Of a stretch of DNA of 64,000 nucleotides, positions 49,367 through 60,048 are shown piece by piece (position 1 is the first letter of the stretch; each line of letters starts with the position of its first letter). This DNA is from Salinicola tamaricis (lineage in GTDB: Bacteria > Pseudomonadota > Gammaproteobacteria > Pseudomonadales > Halomonadaceae). The notes under the pieces were generated by a model that was not told the origin of the DNA, searched no databases, and saw only the letters and a list, made by a program, of their open reading frames with translations. The stretch covers positions 248,001 through 312,000 of the forward strand of contig NZ_CP023559.1 in assembly GCF_003006155.1 (NCBI RefSeq), written 5' to 3'. The position numbers and the translations under genes were made by a program.

Positions 49367-50158
49367 ATGAGTGGGCCTGCCGGTATGAGCCCGGGGATGG
49401 GCGCCGATGCGCCCGTGAGCACGAGCGCTTCATCTGATACGCTGCCGCCGGGTTGCCAGGGTGAAAGCACCGCCTGGCCCTGGCCGCAACCGCTCGCGGG
49501 GGTGCAGTGTGCCCGGCTCCACTTCGCTGTCGATGCGTTGAGCGCGGCGGACCTCTCAGTGTGGCAGGTAACCCTGCCCGAGCGCCTGGCCAGTGCGGCC
49601 ACCAAGCGCCGCGCCGAGTATCTGGCCGGGCGTTTGTGCGCGCGGCAGGCGCTGGGCGCGCTAACCGGCACGCCCACCACGCCGGAGACGGATAGCGAAC
49701 GCCTGCCGCTGTGGCCCGCGGGCTGCGTGGGCTCGATCACCCATAGCCAGGGGTTGGCAGCGAGCGTAGTGGCGGAACGCTCGCGCCTTGCCGGTATCGG
49801 CCTGGATGCCGAGGGCGAACTCGACCCGGCCCGCGCGCTGCGCCTGGCGCCGCAGATTCTGGTGGAGAGCGAGCGCGAGTGGCTAACAAGCCTGCCGCCG
49901 GCGCAGCAGGCGGCCTTCGTGACCCAGGTGTTCTCGCTCAAGGAGAGCCTGTTCAAGGCGCTCTATCCGCTGGTGCGCCAGCGTTTCTACTTTCCCCATG
50001 CCCGTCTGGTCGAGTGGCAGCCCGCTTCCGGCGCGGTCGCGCTGGAGCTGGGCAAGACGCTGTCACCGCAGTGGCCGGCGGGGCGTAGACTCAGCGGCCA
50101 GGTAGCACGGGTGGATGGCTATCACTTGACCCTGGTCACGATTCCGCGACAATCGTGA
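49367..50158 (+). CDS. 4'-phosphopantetheinyl transferase, EntD type
   Basis: Transfers the phosphopantetheine arm of CoA to carrier proteins, usually for siderophore or polyketide synthases. Motifs: KRRAEYLAGRLCARQAL (P1a-like), GCVGSITHSQGL (P1), AGIGLDAEGELD (P2, with metal-binding Asp) and VTQVFSLKESLFKALYPLV (P3, WxxKEA-like). The start is uncertain: ATG 49367 follows the YceI stop directly; internal ATGs at 49385 and 49397 also fit. No NRPS is in this window; the adjacent iron genes make an NIS siderophore, which does not need this enzyme, so its target is elsewhere. Confidence 0.87.
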   Translation: MSGPAGMSPGMGADAPVSTSASSDTLPPGCQGESTAWPWPQPLAGVQCARLHFAVDALSAADLSVWQVTLPERLASAATKRRAEYLAGRLCARQALGALTGTPTTPETDSERLPLWPAGCVGSITHSQGLAASVVAERSRLAGIGLDAEGELDPARALRLAPQILVESEREWLTSLPPAQQAAFVTQVFSLKESLFKALYPLVRQRFYFPHARLVEWQPASGAVALELGKTLSPQWPAGRRLSGQVARVDGYHLTLVTIPRQS

Positions 50159-50258
50159 GCAGACAAACGGTTTTTTTCCCTGACGGGCCCCTGCGATTCT
50201 TCCGACACTCGCACCCGGCACCCATCCCTCACACTCTCCCTATGGAAACGGACTCTCC

Positions 50259-51154
50259 ATGATCAAGTGGATACTCATCCTGCTGTTCATTGCCAGCGTG
50301 CTCTATACCCACTATCGGGGTCGAGTGCGCCATCGGCCGCTGCGTCAGATCTCCGACCACTCGACCTTCATGGCGCCGATCAATGCGCTGATGACCCTCT
50401 TCGGTCGCGACAAGGACCAGCCCTATCACGATCTCGGCAACTACCCGGAGCTGGAGCGTCTGACCGGCAACTGGCAGGAGATTCGTGACGAGGCGATAGC
50501 GCTGCAGGACCATATCAAGGCCTCCTCGCGCTACGACGATGCCGGCTTCAACTCCTTCTTCCGCCGCGGCTGGAAGCGCTTCTATCTCAAGTGGTACGGC
50601 GAGAGCCACCCTTCCGCGCGCCAGCTCTGCCCGCGTACCACCGAGCTGCTCGCCGGCATTCCCAACGTCAAGGCGGCGATGTTCGCCGAACTGCCCGCCG
50701 GCAGCCATCTGACCCTGCACCGCGACCCCTACGCCGGTTCGCTGCGCTACCACCTGGGTCTGGTGACGCCCAACGACGACCGCTGCTATATCGATGTCGA
50801 CGGCGAGAAGTACAGCTGGCGCGACGGTGAGGCGGTGATGTTCGATGAGACCTACCTGCACCGGGCGGAGAACGGCTCGGATCAGGACCGCCTGATTCTT
50901 TTTTCTGCGATATCGAGCGGCCGATGAAGTATGGCTGGGCGCGGCGTCTCAACCGCTTCGTCGGGCGCACGCTGGCTGCCGCCAGCTCGCCCAACGATGA
51001 CAGCGACCGCACCGGCGGTCTCAACCGCGCCTTCAAGTATCTCTACGCGGTACGCCGCCAGGGCAAGGCGCTGAAGAAGCGCAACAAAACGCTCTACTAC
51101 GCCATCAAGTGGGCACTGTTCGCGCTGGTGGTGATCGCGATCATCGCCTGGTAA
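50259..51154 (+). CDS. lpxO: LpxO-type lipid A hydroxylase, frame broken
   Basis: Fe(II)/2-oxoglutarate-dependent aspartyl/asparaginyl-hydroxylase-family enzyme that 2-hydroxylates a lipid A acyl chain at the inner membrane. N-terminal helix MIKWILILLFIASVLYTHYR; catalytic region AELPAGSHLTLHRDPYAGSL (HxD), LRYHLGLVTPNDDRCYIDVD, and DETYLHRAENGSDQDRLILF with the distal His and Arg. The frame breaks in a run of six Ts at ~50,906; adding one T gives FCDIERPMKYGWARRLNRFV, which is the normal continuation in Salmonella LpxO, ending with a C-terminal helix (YYAIKWALFALVVIAIIAW). A homopolymer contraction is the plain explanation. Confidence 0.9.
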
Positions 51155-51277
51155 GAAAGAAGAGACTGGCAGCAAATGGCGAATGAAACGTATTATCGTT
51201 TACTCGCCATGGCGTTGACGGCACCGCTGTGACGCCACTTTCGCCACTGCATCGCTGCTCGTTGCCAGGTCTCTTCG

Positions 51278-52351
51278 ATGTCCGCTTCCGCTACCCCGGA
51301 TACCGCACCCACCGCTGGCGTGGCGCCCTACCGCGCTCTGAGCGTCGACGATTTCGCCCACTTCGAGCGCGCGCTACCATCTGGCCCATCGCTTCCCCGA
51401 CTTCGAGGCCGGCCGCCCCGGCGGCTCGCGCTGCGTGGTCGAGGGGCGGATCGCCGAGTGTCAGCCCTGGCCCGGCTGCCAATGGGTCAGCTCGGATATC
51501 GGCATCGCCCAGACCTACGAGAGCCACGCGCTGCCCGGCGCGCCGGCGCACCTCTCGATCATCGTGGTGCTCGAAGGCGAGGCCGAGCTGGCGCTGGGCG
51601 TTGAGCGCTGTCGGCTGCTCGCCGGCCAGAGCGCCCTGCTCGACTACGACGTGCCTGACGACAACGTGCCCAACGACACCCCGCCACCGTCGCTCAGTGC
51701 CCGCCATGTGGCCCAGCCGCGAGTGCGGGCGATCAATCTCACCCTGTTGAAAGCGCCGCAGCCACAGGCATCTCATCTCTCGTCTCATTCCTCTCCCCCT
51801 ATTTCCCCCTGGCTCGAGCGCCTGGCGCTGGGTCACGGTTGCCGCAGGCTTTCCCTCTCCGATGCGCTGCTGCGCAGCCTCGAAGAGTCGCTGCAGTGGC
51901 CGGCGGGCGCCCCCGGCACCGAGCTGATGACCGAGGGGCTGGCACTACAGATGCTGGGTCAGGCGCTGCAGCACGGCGGGGGTGCAGACAGCGGTGAGCA
52001 CCGCGCACCCGAGCCGGCCGGCGCGCTGAGCCCGCGGGATCGGACGCTGCTGGCCCGGGTGCATGCAGAGCTCGAACGTCATCCGGGCCGGGCGCACTCC
52101 CTCGACGCCCTTGCCCGTATTGCCTGCATGAGCCCCAGCGCCCTGCGCCGCAAGTACCGCTGCCACTATGGCCGCTCGCTGTTCGATCAACTGCGCGAGT
52201 TCCGCCTGCGTCTGGCCCACCGCCTGCTGCGCGAGGGCCTGCCGGTGCAGGAGGCGGCGCGTCACGCCGCTACCGCCATGCGACCAACTTCGCCACCGCC
52301 TTCCGCCAGTTCCACGGCGTGGCACCTCGGGAGGTGAGAAGCGAACGCTGA
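51278..52351 (+). CDS. AraC-family regulator of the adjacent TonB receptor, frame broken twice
   Basis: About 358 residues. N-terminal half is a PchR-like sensor part (SDIGIAQTYESHALPGAPAH, LSIIVVLEGEAELALGVERC). The C-terminal AraC domain has two HTHs: HSLDALARIACMSPSALRRK, then FRLRLAHRLLREGLPVQEAA and, after a frame break at ~52,265, YRHATNFATAFRQFHGVAPR before stop at 52351. An earlier break at ~51,372 joins DFAHFERA to YHLAHRFPDFEAG. The arrangement AraC regulator followed by TonB receptor in the same direction is that of PchR/FptA, where the regulator senses the imported ferric siderophore; inferred here. Confidence 0.82.
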
Positions 52352-52478
52352 GGGTCGAGTGGTGATGGGCGAGTGGTGAGGGTCAAACAGTCAGAGTTGC
52401 AGACCGCGAGCGTCGGCACGGGCGTCCTGGCAGCGGGCATAGCTTTTGTGGCATTCGGCATAGGCAGTGGCCCGGCCT

Positions 52479-52499
52479 AATCGTGAATAATTCTCGATT
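52479..52499. promoter_or_regulatory. Fur-box-like inverted repeat before the first TonB receptor gene
   Basis: AATCGTGAAT-A-ATTCTCGATT, 9 of 10 pairs match around a single A, 33 bp upstream of the receptor ATG. The length (21 bp) and AT-rich centre fit a Fur site, or an operator of the adjacent AraC protein. Confidence 0.5.
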
Positions 52500-52531
52500 A
52501 CATCCACGCACATTCGATAACAGGGAACACC

Positions 52532-54648
52532 ATGCCGGCCATGCGCTACCGCTCTCCGTTCACCCTCTGCCTGCTGGGCGCCTCGCTGCTGCCACTGAGT
52601 GCCGCCGCCCAGAGCGCGGTTGACACGGCGGGCGCCGATCTCGATACCGTCACCGTCACCGCTCCCTCGGCGGCGACCAAGACACAGACGCCCTTCATCG
52701 AAACCCCACAGAGCGTTTCCAGCATCGACCGCGAGCAGATGGATATCCGCCACGTGCGCAGCGTGCGCGAAGCGGCCGAGTACACCCCGGGCGTCTATAC
52801 CAATCAGGTGGGGGCCTCCAACCGCTACGACTATCTGGTGATGCGCGGCTTCTCGGATGGCAGCCTGAGCAACGTCTATCTCGATGGGCTCAAGCTGATG
52901 GGGGATACCAACGGCTACAGCTCGATGGTGATCGACCCCTGGTTCCTGGAGAACGTGGAGATCGTCAAGGGGCCGGCGTCGGTGCTCTACGGGCGCTCCT
53001 CTCCCGGCGGGCTGGTCGCCCTGACCAGCAAGCAGCCGCTGTTCACCCCGCGCCACGAACTCCAGTTCAGCAGCGGCGATCACGACCGCCGCAGCGCCGC
53101 CTTCGATCTCTCCGGGCCCCTGGGCGAGAGCCGGCGCGTCGCTTATCGCCTGGTCGGCCTGGGTAGCAAGGCCGACACCCAGTTCGGCCCGGTGGAGGAC
53201 GAACGCTACGCCATCATGCCCTCGCTCACCTGGGATGCCACCGACGACACCACGCTCACCGTGATGGCCTATCTGCAGAAGGACCCGGAGGGCGGCTACC
53301 ACTCGGGGGTGCCCTATGAGGGGGCGGTCAGCCGGCGCAATGGCCGGCATATCGACAACGACTTCTTCGACGGACAGGACGACTTCGACAAGTTCGAGCG
53401 CTACCAGCGCCTGTTCGGCTACCGTCTGGAGCACCGCTTCAGCGATGCCGTAGTCGCGCGGCAGAAACTCAGCTATCTCAATGCCGATGTGCGCATGGAT
53501 CAGGTGGCGCAGCTCGGCTGGATCGATGACACCAACCAGCTACGCCGCGGCTACTACGGCGCGCGCGAATCGCTGCAGGCGTGGACGCTGGACAACCAGG
53601 TCGAGGCCAAGCTGAATGACGGTTTCATCGACCACACCGTGCTGGTGGGGATCGACTATCAGAAGCGCAAGAATGACGTCACCTATTCGAGCGCCGGTTT
53701 CTCTCCCATCGACCCGTTCGCCCCGCGTCGCGACGGCGGCTTGACCAGCGCACGCAACGTCTACGCCGACGAGACCCACCATCTCGACCAGACCGGCATC
53801 TATCTGCAGGACCAGATGGCGCTCGGGGGCTGGCGCCTCACCCTTGGCGGCCGCTACGACTGGGTCGATATCGAGAACGACAACCATCTGGCCGGCGGCA
53901 GCGACAGCAGCCTGGACGCCACCCAGTTCAGCGGGCGCGCCGGGCTGCTCTATCGGTTCGACAACGGCCTCGCCCCCTACCTGAGCTACAACACCGCCTT
54001 CACCCCGACGAGTTTCACCGGCAAGGACGGCGACCTGCTCGAGCCGATGGAGGGCCGCCAGTGGGAGACCGGGCTCAAGTATCAGCCGCCGGGCAGCCGC
54101 AACCAGTACAGCGTGGCGCTGTTCCGCATCAATCAGGAGAACGTCGCCACCAAGGAGCAGCCCGATGACGACTACCGCTCGGTGGGCGAGATCCAGTCCC
54201 AAGGGATTGAGTTAGAGGCACGAACCTGGCTCTCGGAGGCGTTCTACCTCCAGGCCGGCTACGCCTACACCGATATCACCTACAAGGAGAGCGATATCCC
54301 CGGGGAGAGCGGCAACTACGCCATCTACGCGCCGCGCCACCAGGCCAGCCTGTGGGCCCATTACGATGTCGCGCACGGCGCCCTGGCGGGGCTGGATGCC
54401 GGCGTCGGCGCACGCTACTACGGCGGATCTATGCCGACCGCCAGAATAGCGAGACCCTGCCCGACTACACCCTGGTCGATGCCACCTTGGGCTACGACCT
54501 GAGCGAGATCGGCCTCAGCGGCGTGGACGCCCGGCTCAACGTCGGCAACCTGCTCGACAAGTCCTATGTCGCCTCGTGCAACTCGCTCACCTACTGCTAC
54601 TTCGGCGCCGAGCGCAATGTGACCGCCACGCTCTCTTACCGGTTCTAG
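52532..54648 (+). CDS. TonB-dependent siderophore receptor, FhuA/FoxA type, frame broken
   Basis: About 705 residues. Signal peptide (LCLLGASLLPLSAAAQS), TonB-box region LDTVTVTAP, plug domain with ETPQSVSSIDREQMDIRHVR, MRGFSDGSLSNVYLDGLKL, VEIVKGPASVLYGRSSPGGL, then a 22-strand barrel ending CYFGAERNVTATLSYRF with the terminal Phe. The cysteine pair YVASCNSLTYCYFGAERN near the end is typical of the ferrichrome/ferrioxamine (FhuA/FoxA) branch. A frame shift at ~54,425 (ARYYGGSM to IYADRQNSETLPDYTLVDAT) fits one missing base. AGGGA 5 nt before the ATG. Likely imports a hydroxamate siderophore made by other organisms, with FhuC-like ATPase nearby. Confidence 0.9.
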
Positions 54649-54682
54649 GCGCTGTCTGACGCCGTCATCGCCCCGGCTGCAC

Positions 54683-55123
54683 TCAGGCCGGGGCGGGCTT
54701 GGGATACCACGCCATACCGATGGCATACGGCGCGGTGGGCACGAAGTCGAACTGGGCATAGAGCCGATGGGCCTCGCCGTCCGCCAGCAGGCTGACGAAG
54801 GCATTGTCCGGCGCCTCGCGCAGAATAAAGGCGCGAATCTCGCCCATGATGCGCTTGCCCAGCCCTCGCCCTTGATGCCTGGGATGCACGGCGATATCCA
54901 CTATCTGATAGAAACAACCGCCATCCCCCACCACCCGCCCCATGGCGATGGTCTCTCCCGCCCGCTGGATCTGTACCGCGAACAGGCTGTTGGGTAGCCC
55001 ACGGGCGGCGCCAGCGACGCTGCGACTGTGCATGCCCGCGGCGGCGCGCAGCGTCATGTAGGTCTCGACACTGGGCGGGGCGTAGACCAGTGTCTCCTGT
55101 GGCTCGCGGGCCTCCTCGTCCAT
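54683..55123 (-). CDS. GNAT-family N-acetyltransferase
   Basis: 146 residues from ATG 55123, which has its own AGGAG 10 nt upstream. GNAT motif A is GRVVGDGGCFYQIVDIAVHP-RHQGRGLGKRIMGEIRAF (acetyl-CoA loop RHQGRGLGK), and motif B NAFVSLLADGEAHRLYAQFD. In the sequence as given it is in frame with the upstream membrane protein gene, giving an apparent 578-residue fusion. A repeat nearby shows that one base is probably missing upstream; adding it places a TGA at 55140-55142 and separates the two genes. The substrate is unknown. Confidence 0.85.
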   Translation of the reverse strand: MDEEAREPQETLVYAPPSVETYMTLRAAAGMHSRSVAGAARGLPNSLFAVQIQRAGETIAMGRVVGDGGCFYQIVDIAVHPRHQGRGLGKRIMGEIRAFILREAPDNAFVSLLADGEAHRLYAQFDFVPTAPYAIGMAWYPKPAPA

Positions 55124-55139
55124 GGTGATGCTCTCCTGA

Positions 55140-56419
55140 TCAGCGGGCAGTGGTATTAGAGCGGTGGTATTAGAGACAGTGGTATCAGAGACAGTGGTAT
55201 CAGACGCGGCGTCGTTTCCAGCATGCCGCGACGAACCCGAACGCGCCAGCCAGCGCGGGGTGCGCGAGGTCATCTTCAACAGCGGCACCAGCAGCCACAG
55301 TAGCGGCGCCAGCATCCAGCGGTAGACGAAGCGCGCCACGATCAGCAGCGGCCACAGCACTGCCAGCCACACGCCGAACTGGCCCAGCCATACCGGCCAG
55401 CCCAGCCAGCGGGCAGCACTGGCGCCGGCCGCGCTGATCAGGCTCGGGTGGCGCACCACCAGATAGGCGCCGCCCGCCACTGCGGCGACCTTGGCCCCGC
55501 GAGACAGCGTGGCGAAGCGCCCGCCGACCAGCACGCCGCGGGAGGCGGCGCGTGCCCCCTGCCCCTCCACCGCCGCGCCGGCACGCAGCGCACGCCCCGC
55601 CCGCAGTACCTTGACCGCGCTGGCCATCACCAGCAGATCGACCCCGGCCCAGCCGACGTCGACGGCATCGATCGACTCGCCGCGCCGCCACTGGCGTTCG
55701 AGATCGCGCACGCCGCTGGTGAAGAGATCGCCGATATCGCTGACCAGGCGCTCGCTCTGTACCCGCGTCACCTCGCCGTCCGGCCCGATCACGAACTCGC
55801 GCAGCAGATCGTGCCCCTCCACCGCCAGGGCCGCGATGGCCAGGCGGCCGCGAATCAGCGGCGTCAGCTCGGCGGGGTCGTCAGCCTGGGCCTGCTCCTG
55901 AGGCGCGTGCCCGGTCTCATCCTGGGCGCCGTCACCAGCGCTATCCGGGCGGCCGGTAGCCGTCGGCGTCTCGGCTCCCGCGCCCTCTTCATCCCACCAC
56001 TGGGTGAGACGGCTGCTGACCTGGCGATAGCGCTCGCCCAGCCAGTGCTGCAGGCGCAGCGTGGCGATATCGTGCTCGCGGTAGTAGATCACCGGCAGCA
56101 CGCTGTCGGCGCCATAGCGAGCGAGCACCTGCTGGAATGCCGGGTCGAGGCCGTAGTCGACCAGGACATCCCGCGCCGCATCGCCGTAGTGCAGGATCGC
56201 CAACTGCGCGCTCATCCACAGCGAGGGGTCGTCGGCCATGGCCAGGAACACCGCGTTGAGCGCCGGCGACTCCTGGGCCAGCATCTCCGCCTGAGAGGGC
56301 AGCGCCCGCTGCGCTTCCAGCGATACCAGGCGCTGATCGAACGCCTGGGGCGAGGCCACCAGCACGATCCCCGCAGCGAACAGCAGCGCGATCAGCGCAC
56401 TCTTGAGTATCCAGCGCAT
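55140..56419 (-). CDS. Unknown membrane protein
   Basis: About 427 residues. N-terminal hydrophobic segment (LKSALIALLFAAGIVLVASP) acts as anchor or signal; a soluble region follows (PVIYYREHDIATLRLQHWLG, GRLAIAALAVEGHDLLREFV); the second half has several hydrophobic helices (VAAVAGGAYLVVRHP, WLGQFGVWLAVLWPLLIVAR, LLWLLVPLLKM). Near the C-terminus a four-fold ~15-bp repeat (55151-55209) codes for repeated SDTTV. One of the four copies is 14 bp instead of 15; restoring it gives a stop at 55140. I do not recognise the family. It sits between the TonB receptor and fhuC on the opposite strand. Confidence 0.6.
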
Positions 56420-56557
56420 CGTTCTTCTCTCTCCTGGCTGCCGGTCGGGCTTGTGATGGCGGGCTGACGGCCACGCGATCTTTTTGATAAGCGTTCGTAT
56501 TTGAATTAGGATTGCATCTTGTCACGCCCATCCCCTGCGTTGCGAGGTCGTTCCGGC

Positions 56558-57325
56558 ATGTTCGAACTCCAGGCTGCGAGCTTCGAAATCGCGGGCCGCG
56601 AGCTGCTCTCCCCGATCGATTTTACTTTCGGCGAAGGGCGCATCTACGGCCTGATCGGCCATAACGGCTCCGGCAAGTCGACCCTGCTCAAGCTGCTCGC
56701 CCAGCAGCAGCCGGTGAGCCGCGGAAACATCACCCTGGATGGCCGCCCGCTGACCCTCTGGAAGCCGCGTGAGTTCGCCCGCCACGTCGCCTATCTGCCC
56801 CAGCATCTGCCCAGCGCGGAAAACCTCACCTGCCGCGAGCTGATCGGCTTCGGGCGCTACCCGTGGCACGGCCTGTTGGGCCGGCTCAACGCCCACGACC
56901 AGCAGCAGATCGAGCGCGCCATCGCGCTGACCCACACCGAGGCCTTCGCCGACCGCCTGGTCGACACCCTCTCCGGCGGCGAGCGCCAGCGCGTCTGGCT
57001 GGCCATGCTGCTGGCCCAGGGCAGCCGCTATCTGCTGCTCGACGAACCGCTGGCGGCGCTGGATATCGCCCATCAGGTCGAGGTACTAGCGCTGGTGCGC
57101 AAGCTCTGCCGCGAGCTGGGCCTGGGCGTGGTGATCGTACTGCATGACGTCAACATGGCAGCGCGCTACTGCGACCATCTGGTCGCCCTGCACAGCGGCC
57201 GCCTGCTCGCCGAGGGCGAACCGGGCACCCTGATGTGCGATGCCACCCTGGAAGCGATCTACGGTATCCCGATGCGGGTCATGCCGCATCCGGGGGATGA
57301 GTGCCCCATCGCGGTGCTGCCCTAG
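56558..57325 (+). CDS. fhuC: FhuC-like ferric siderophore ABC ATPase
   Basis: ATP-binding subunit of an iron(III)-hydroxamate importer. GLIGHNGSGKSTLLKLLA (Walker A), VAYLPQHLPSAENLTCRELI (Q-loop), GRYPWHGLLGRLNAHDQQQI, DTLSGGERQRVWLAMLLAQG (signature), RYLLLDEPLAALDIAHQVEV (Walker B, D-loop) and VIVLHDVNMAARYCDHLVAL (H-loop) match E. coli FhuC almost along the whole length, including YGIPMRVMPHP near the end. ATG 56558 is preferred; an upstream TTG (56519) with AGGA is possible. A weak Fur-like GATAAGCGTTCGTATTTGA lies ~70 bp upstream. No fhuD or fhuB follows, so the permease and binding protein are elsewhere. Confidence 0.9.
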   Translation: MFELQAASFEIAGRELLSPIDFTFGEGRIYGLIGHNGSGKSTLLKLLAQQQPVSRGNITLDGRPLTLWKPREFARHVAYLPQHLPSAENLTCRELIGFGRYPWHGLLGRLNAHDQQQIERAIALTHTEAFADRLVDTLSGGERQRVWLAMLLAQGSRYLLLDEPLAALDIAHQVEVLALVRKLCRELGLGVVIVLHDVNMAARYCDHLVALHSGRLLAEGEPGTLMCDATLEAIYGIPMRVMPHPGDECPIAVLP

Positions 57326-57561
57326 GCCCTAGACGAAAACCGGCTGCGCTCGAAAGCCCGGCACTTGCGATAGACCACTGCCCTCCGCGGTGAGCGGTTA
57401 CAAACTGCCCATCTGCCACTCGCCTGTCCTGACACGGAGCGCTGACCGACCTGCGCACCGGCGGCGTTCATCGTCGTGCGCGGCCGATTTCGTCACACGA
57501 TCTCACCTTCTCGATGCACTGCGGTTTCAGTGGATGCGACATGTTACCCATTTACATATGC

Positions 57562-57590
57562 GAATCACTATCATTTTGATTTTGATTAGT
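57562..57590 (+). promoter_or_regulatory. Fur-box-like site before iutA
   Basis: GAATCACTATCATTTTGATT followed by TTGATTAG resembles overlapping Fur hexamers (NATWAT units), 65-90 bp before the iutA ATG. Position and gene type support iron control. Confidence 0.6.
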
Positions 57591-57653
57591 GCTAGCATCC
57601 GGGACTCGATTCGACACAAGCGATAACGTTTCGTTACCGGCAAGGGAACATTC

Positions 57654-59757
57654 ATGAAGAAGACAATGACGCTTGGCCTCGCGGTCGTCGCCGGCGCGTC
57701 CGCACTGCCGCTGCAAGCCCAGGAATCCAACGACACCGTGGTGGTGGTGGGCTCGCGCACCCCGACCCAGATCAGCCAGATCCCCGGAACGGTCTGGGTG
57801 ATCGAGCACGAAGAACTGCAGCAGCAGCTGGATACCGGCGCCGACCTCAAGAGCGCGCTGGGCAAGCTGGTGCCGGGGCTCGATCTGGCGCCGCAGGGGC
57901 GCACCAACTACGGCCAGAACATGCGCGGGCGCAGCGTACAGGTGCTGATCGACGGCGTCTCCATGAACAGCTCGCGCGGGCTGTCGCGCCAGTTCGACGC
58001 CATCGATCCGTTCAACATCGATCACGTCGAGGTGATCTCCGGCGCCAACAGCCTCTATGGCGGCGGCGCCACCGGCGGCATCATCAATATCATCACCCGC
58101 AAGGGTAAGGCGGGCGCTCCCACCCTGCGCACCCAGGCGGGCGTGACCAGCGGGCTCAACGACGGCGACGACCTCGACTACCATCTCGATCAGTCGGTCA
58201 GCGGCGGCAACGAGCACGTCCAGGGCTATCTGGGGGTCGCTTACCGCGACAACGGCCGCCAGTTCGACGGTAGCGGCAACGAGATCTTCCCCGACATCAC
58301 CCAGACCGATCTGCAGGACAACCGCAGCATCGATCTGATGGGCAACCTCAATATCGTGCTCACCCAGGAGCAGTCGCTGAGCATCGGCGCCCAGCTCTAC
58401 CGCTCCGGCTATGAAGGGCACCGCGGGGTCTACTTCCCCCATCTCGGCGACGCCTCGCCCAACCTCGACGACGCCGAGATTCGCGACGGTTACAGCTCGG
58501 ACCGCGATCCGGCCACCGATCGCAAGATGATCAACGTGCAGTACCACCACAGCGATCTGCTGGGTCAGGACTTCTACCTGCAGGCGTTCCACCGCGAGGA
58601 GGAGGCCAAGTTCAACGCCTTTACCCCTCGCCAAACGGCGCAATCCGGACTACTACGAGTTCCGCGCCTCGCAGCAGAACACCAAGCTGAGCGGCATCAA
58701 GGGGCTGTTCGACGCCCAGCTGAGCGACAGCGTCGGCCTTACCTACGGGGTCGATCTGAGCCGCGAGAAGTTCGATGCCGACCAGATTTTCTTCGACCGT
58801 GACGTCACCGATGCCAGCGGCGCGCTGACCCAGCGCGAGGCGCGCTCCGAGGATCGCTACCCCGGCTACCGGGTCGACACCGTCGCCGCCTTCGCCCAGG
58901 CCGACTGGCAGGCGACCCGCGGGCTCAAACTCTCGGCGGGTGCACGCCAGCAGCGCATGAATGTCGACGTCGACGACTTCAAGAACGTCCCCGGCGGACA
59001 GCAACCCTACGATGCCACCCTGGTCAACGCCAGCGCCTCTACGACTACGGTAACGGCCACCAGAACTGGCTGCGCTACAGCCAGGGCTTCGAGTGCCCGA
59101 CCCGGCCAAGTACTACGGCAAGAGCCCGATATCAGCGTCTCGGCCAACCCGCTGAGCGCGATCAAGACCGATCAGGTCGAACTCGGCTGGCGCTACCAGG
59201 GCGGCGGCTGGAGCACCCAGGCAGCGGTCTACTATGCTTGGTCCGACAAGGCGGTGGAGAATGCCGAGGACCTGAGCGTCGAAGTGGTCGACGAGAAGAA
59301 GCGCGACTACGGCCTCGAGGGCGCCGTGACCCGCTACTTCGACAACGGCTTCGAGGCCGGCAGCACGCTGAATCTGGTGCGCTCCGAGCAGAAAGACGCC
59401 GACGGCGACTGGAAAAAGCGCGATGCCCGCTACGCCTCGCTCTCCTCGGCGACCGCCTTCGTCGGCTGGTCGGACTTCGAGCGCTCGGTACGCCTGCAGG
59501 CCAACCACGCCTTCGACCTCGAGGACGACAACGACCGCGAGATCGACGGCTACACTACCCTCGATCTGCTGCTGAGCCAGCAGACCGGCTTCGGCAAGTT
59601 CAGCCTGGGGGTGGAGAACCTCACCGACAAGCAGTACTCCACCGTATGGGGGCAGCGCGCGACCATGTTCTACTCGCCCTACTACGGCCCCGAGTATCTC
59701 TACGACTACCAGGGCCGCGGCCGCACCTACAGCCTGACCTGGTCCCACCAGTACTGA
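57654..59757 (+). CDS. iutA: Aerobactin-type TonB-dependent receptor, frame broken
   Basis: Outer-membrane ferric-aerobactin receptor homolog. Signal peptide (LGLAVVAGASALPLQAQ), then GTVWVIEHEELQQQLDTGAD, LVPGLDLAPQGRTNYGQNMR, GRSVQVLIDGVSMNSSRGLS, RQFDAIDPFNIDHVEVISGA and SLYGGGATGGIINIITRKGK match E. coli IutA closely, as does the end: KQYSTVWGQRATMFYSPYYG and YDYQGRGRTYSLTW. Frame breaks occur near 58,630, 59,037, 59,092 and 59,125; between them the restored sequence (for example LKLSAGARQQRMNVDVDDF, NWLRYSQGFE, PDPAKYYGKSPDISVSANPL) remains collinear with IutA. It is followed by an MFS exporter and iucA-iucB, so this is the uptake part of an aerobactin-like system. Confidence 0.9.
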
Positions 59758-60009
59758 CGACGCGGGGATCGCCTCCCGCCGAGCCGACGCCCGCCCGAGT
59801 GGTGGGCGTCGACCCATCATTCTTGCGTCCATCGTCATTCTTCCCGCGTGCGACGCCCTGAGCCCCTATCTCTCTGCAGGCGAACCCTCCACGCGCGACT
59901 AACCATCCACGCGCGACGAGACCCGTCGCGACGATGCCTCGCGCCAAAATCCTCGATACAAGTCCTCACGCAACGCTGCGTATCGCACGTTGACAGCCAC
60001 TCCTGACAT

Positions 60010-60028
60010 GATAATAATTCTTATTCTC
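60010..60028 (+). promoter_or_regulatory. Fur box before the MFS-iuc genes
   Basis: GATAATAATTCTTATTCTC matches the E. coli Fur consensus at 14 of 19 positions. It lies 21 bp before the MFS start and would repress the operon under iron-replete conditions. Confidence 0.75.
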
Positions 60029-60048
60029 AATTTTTCAGCGAGTGTTGC

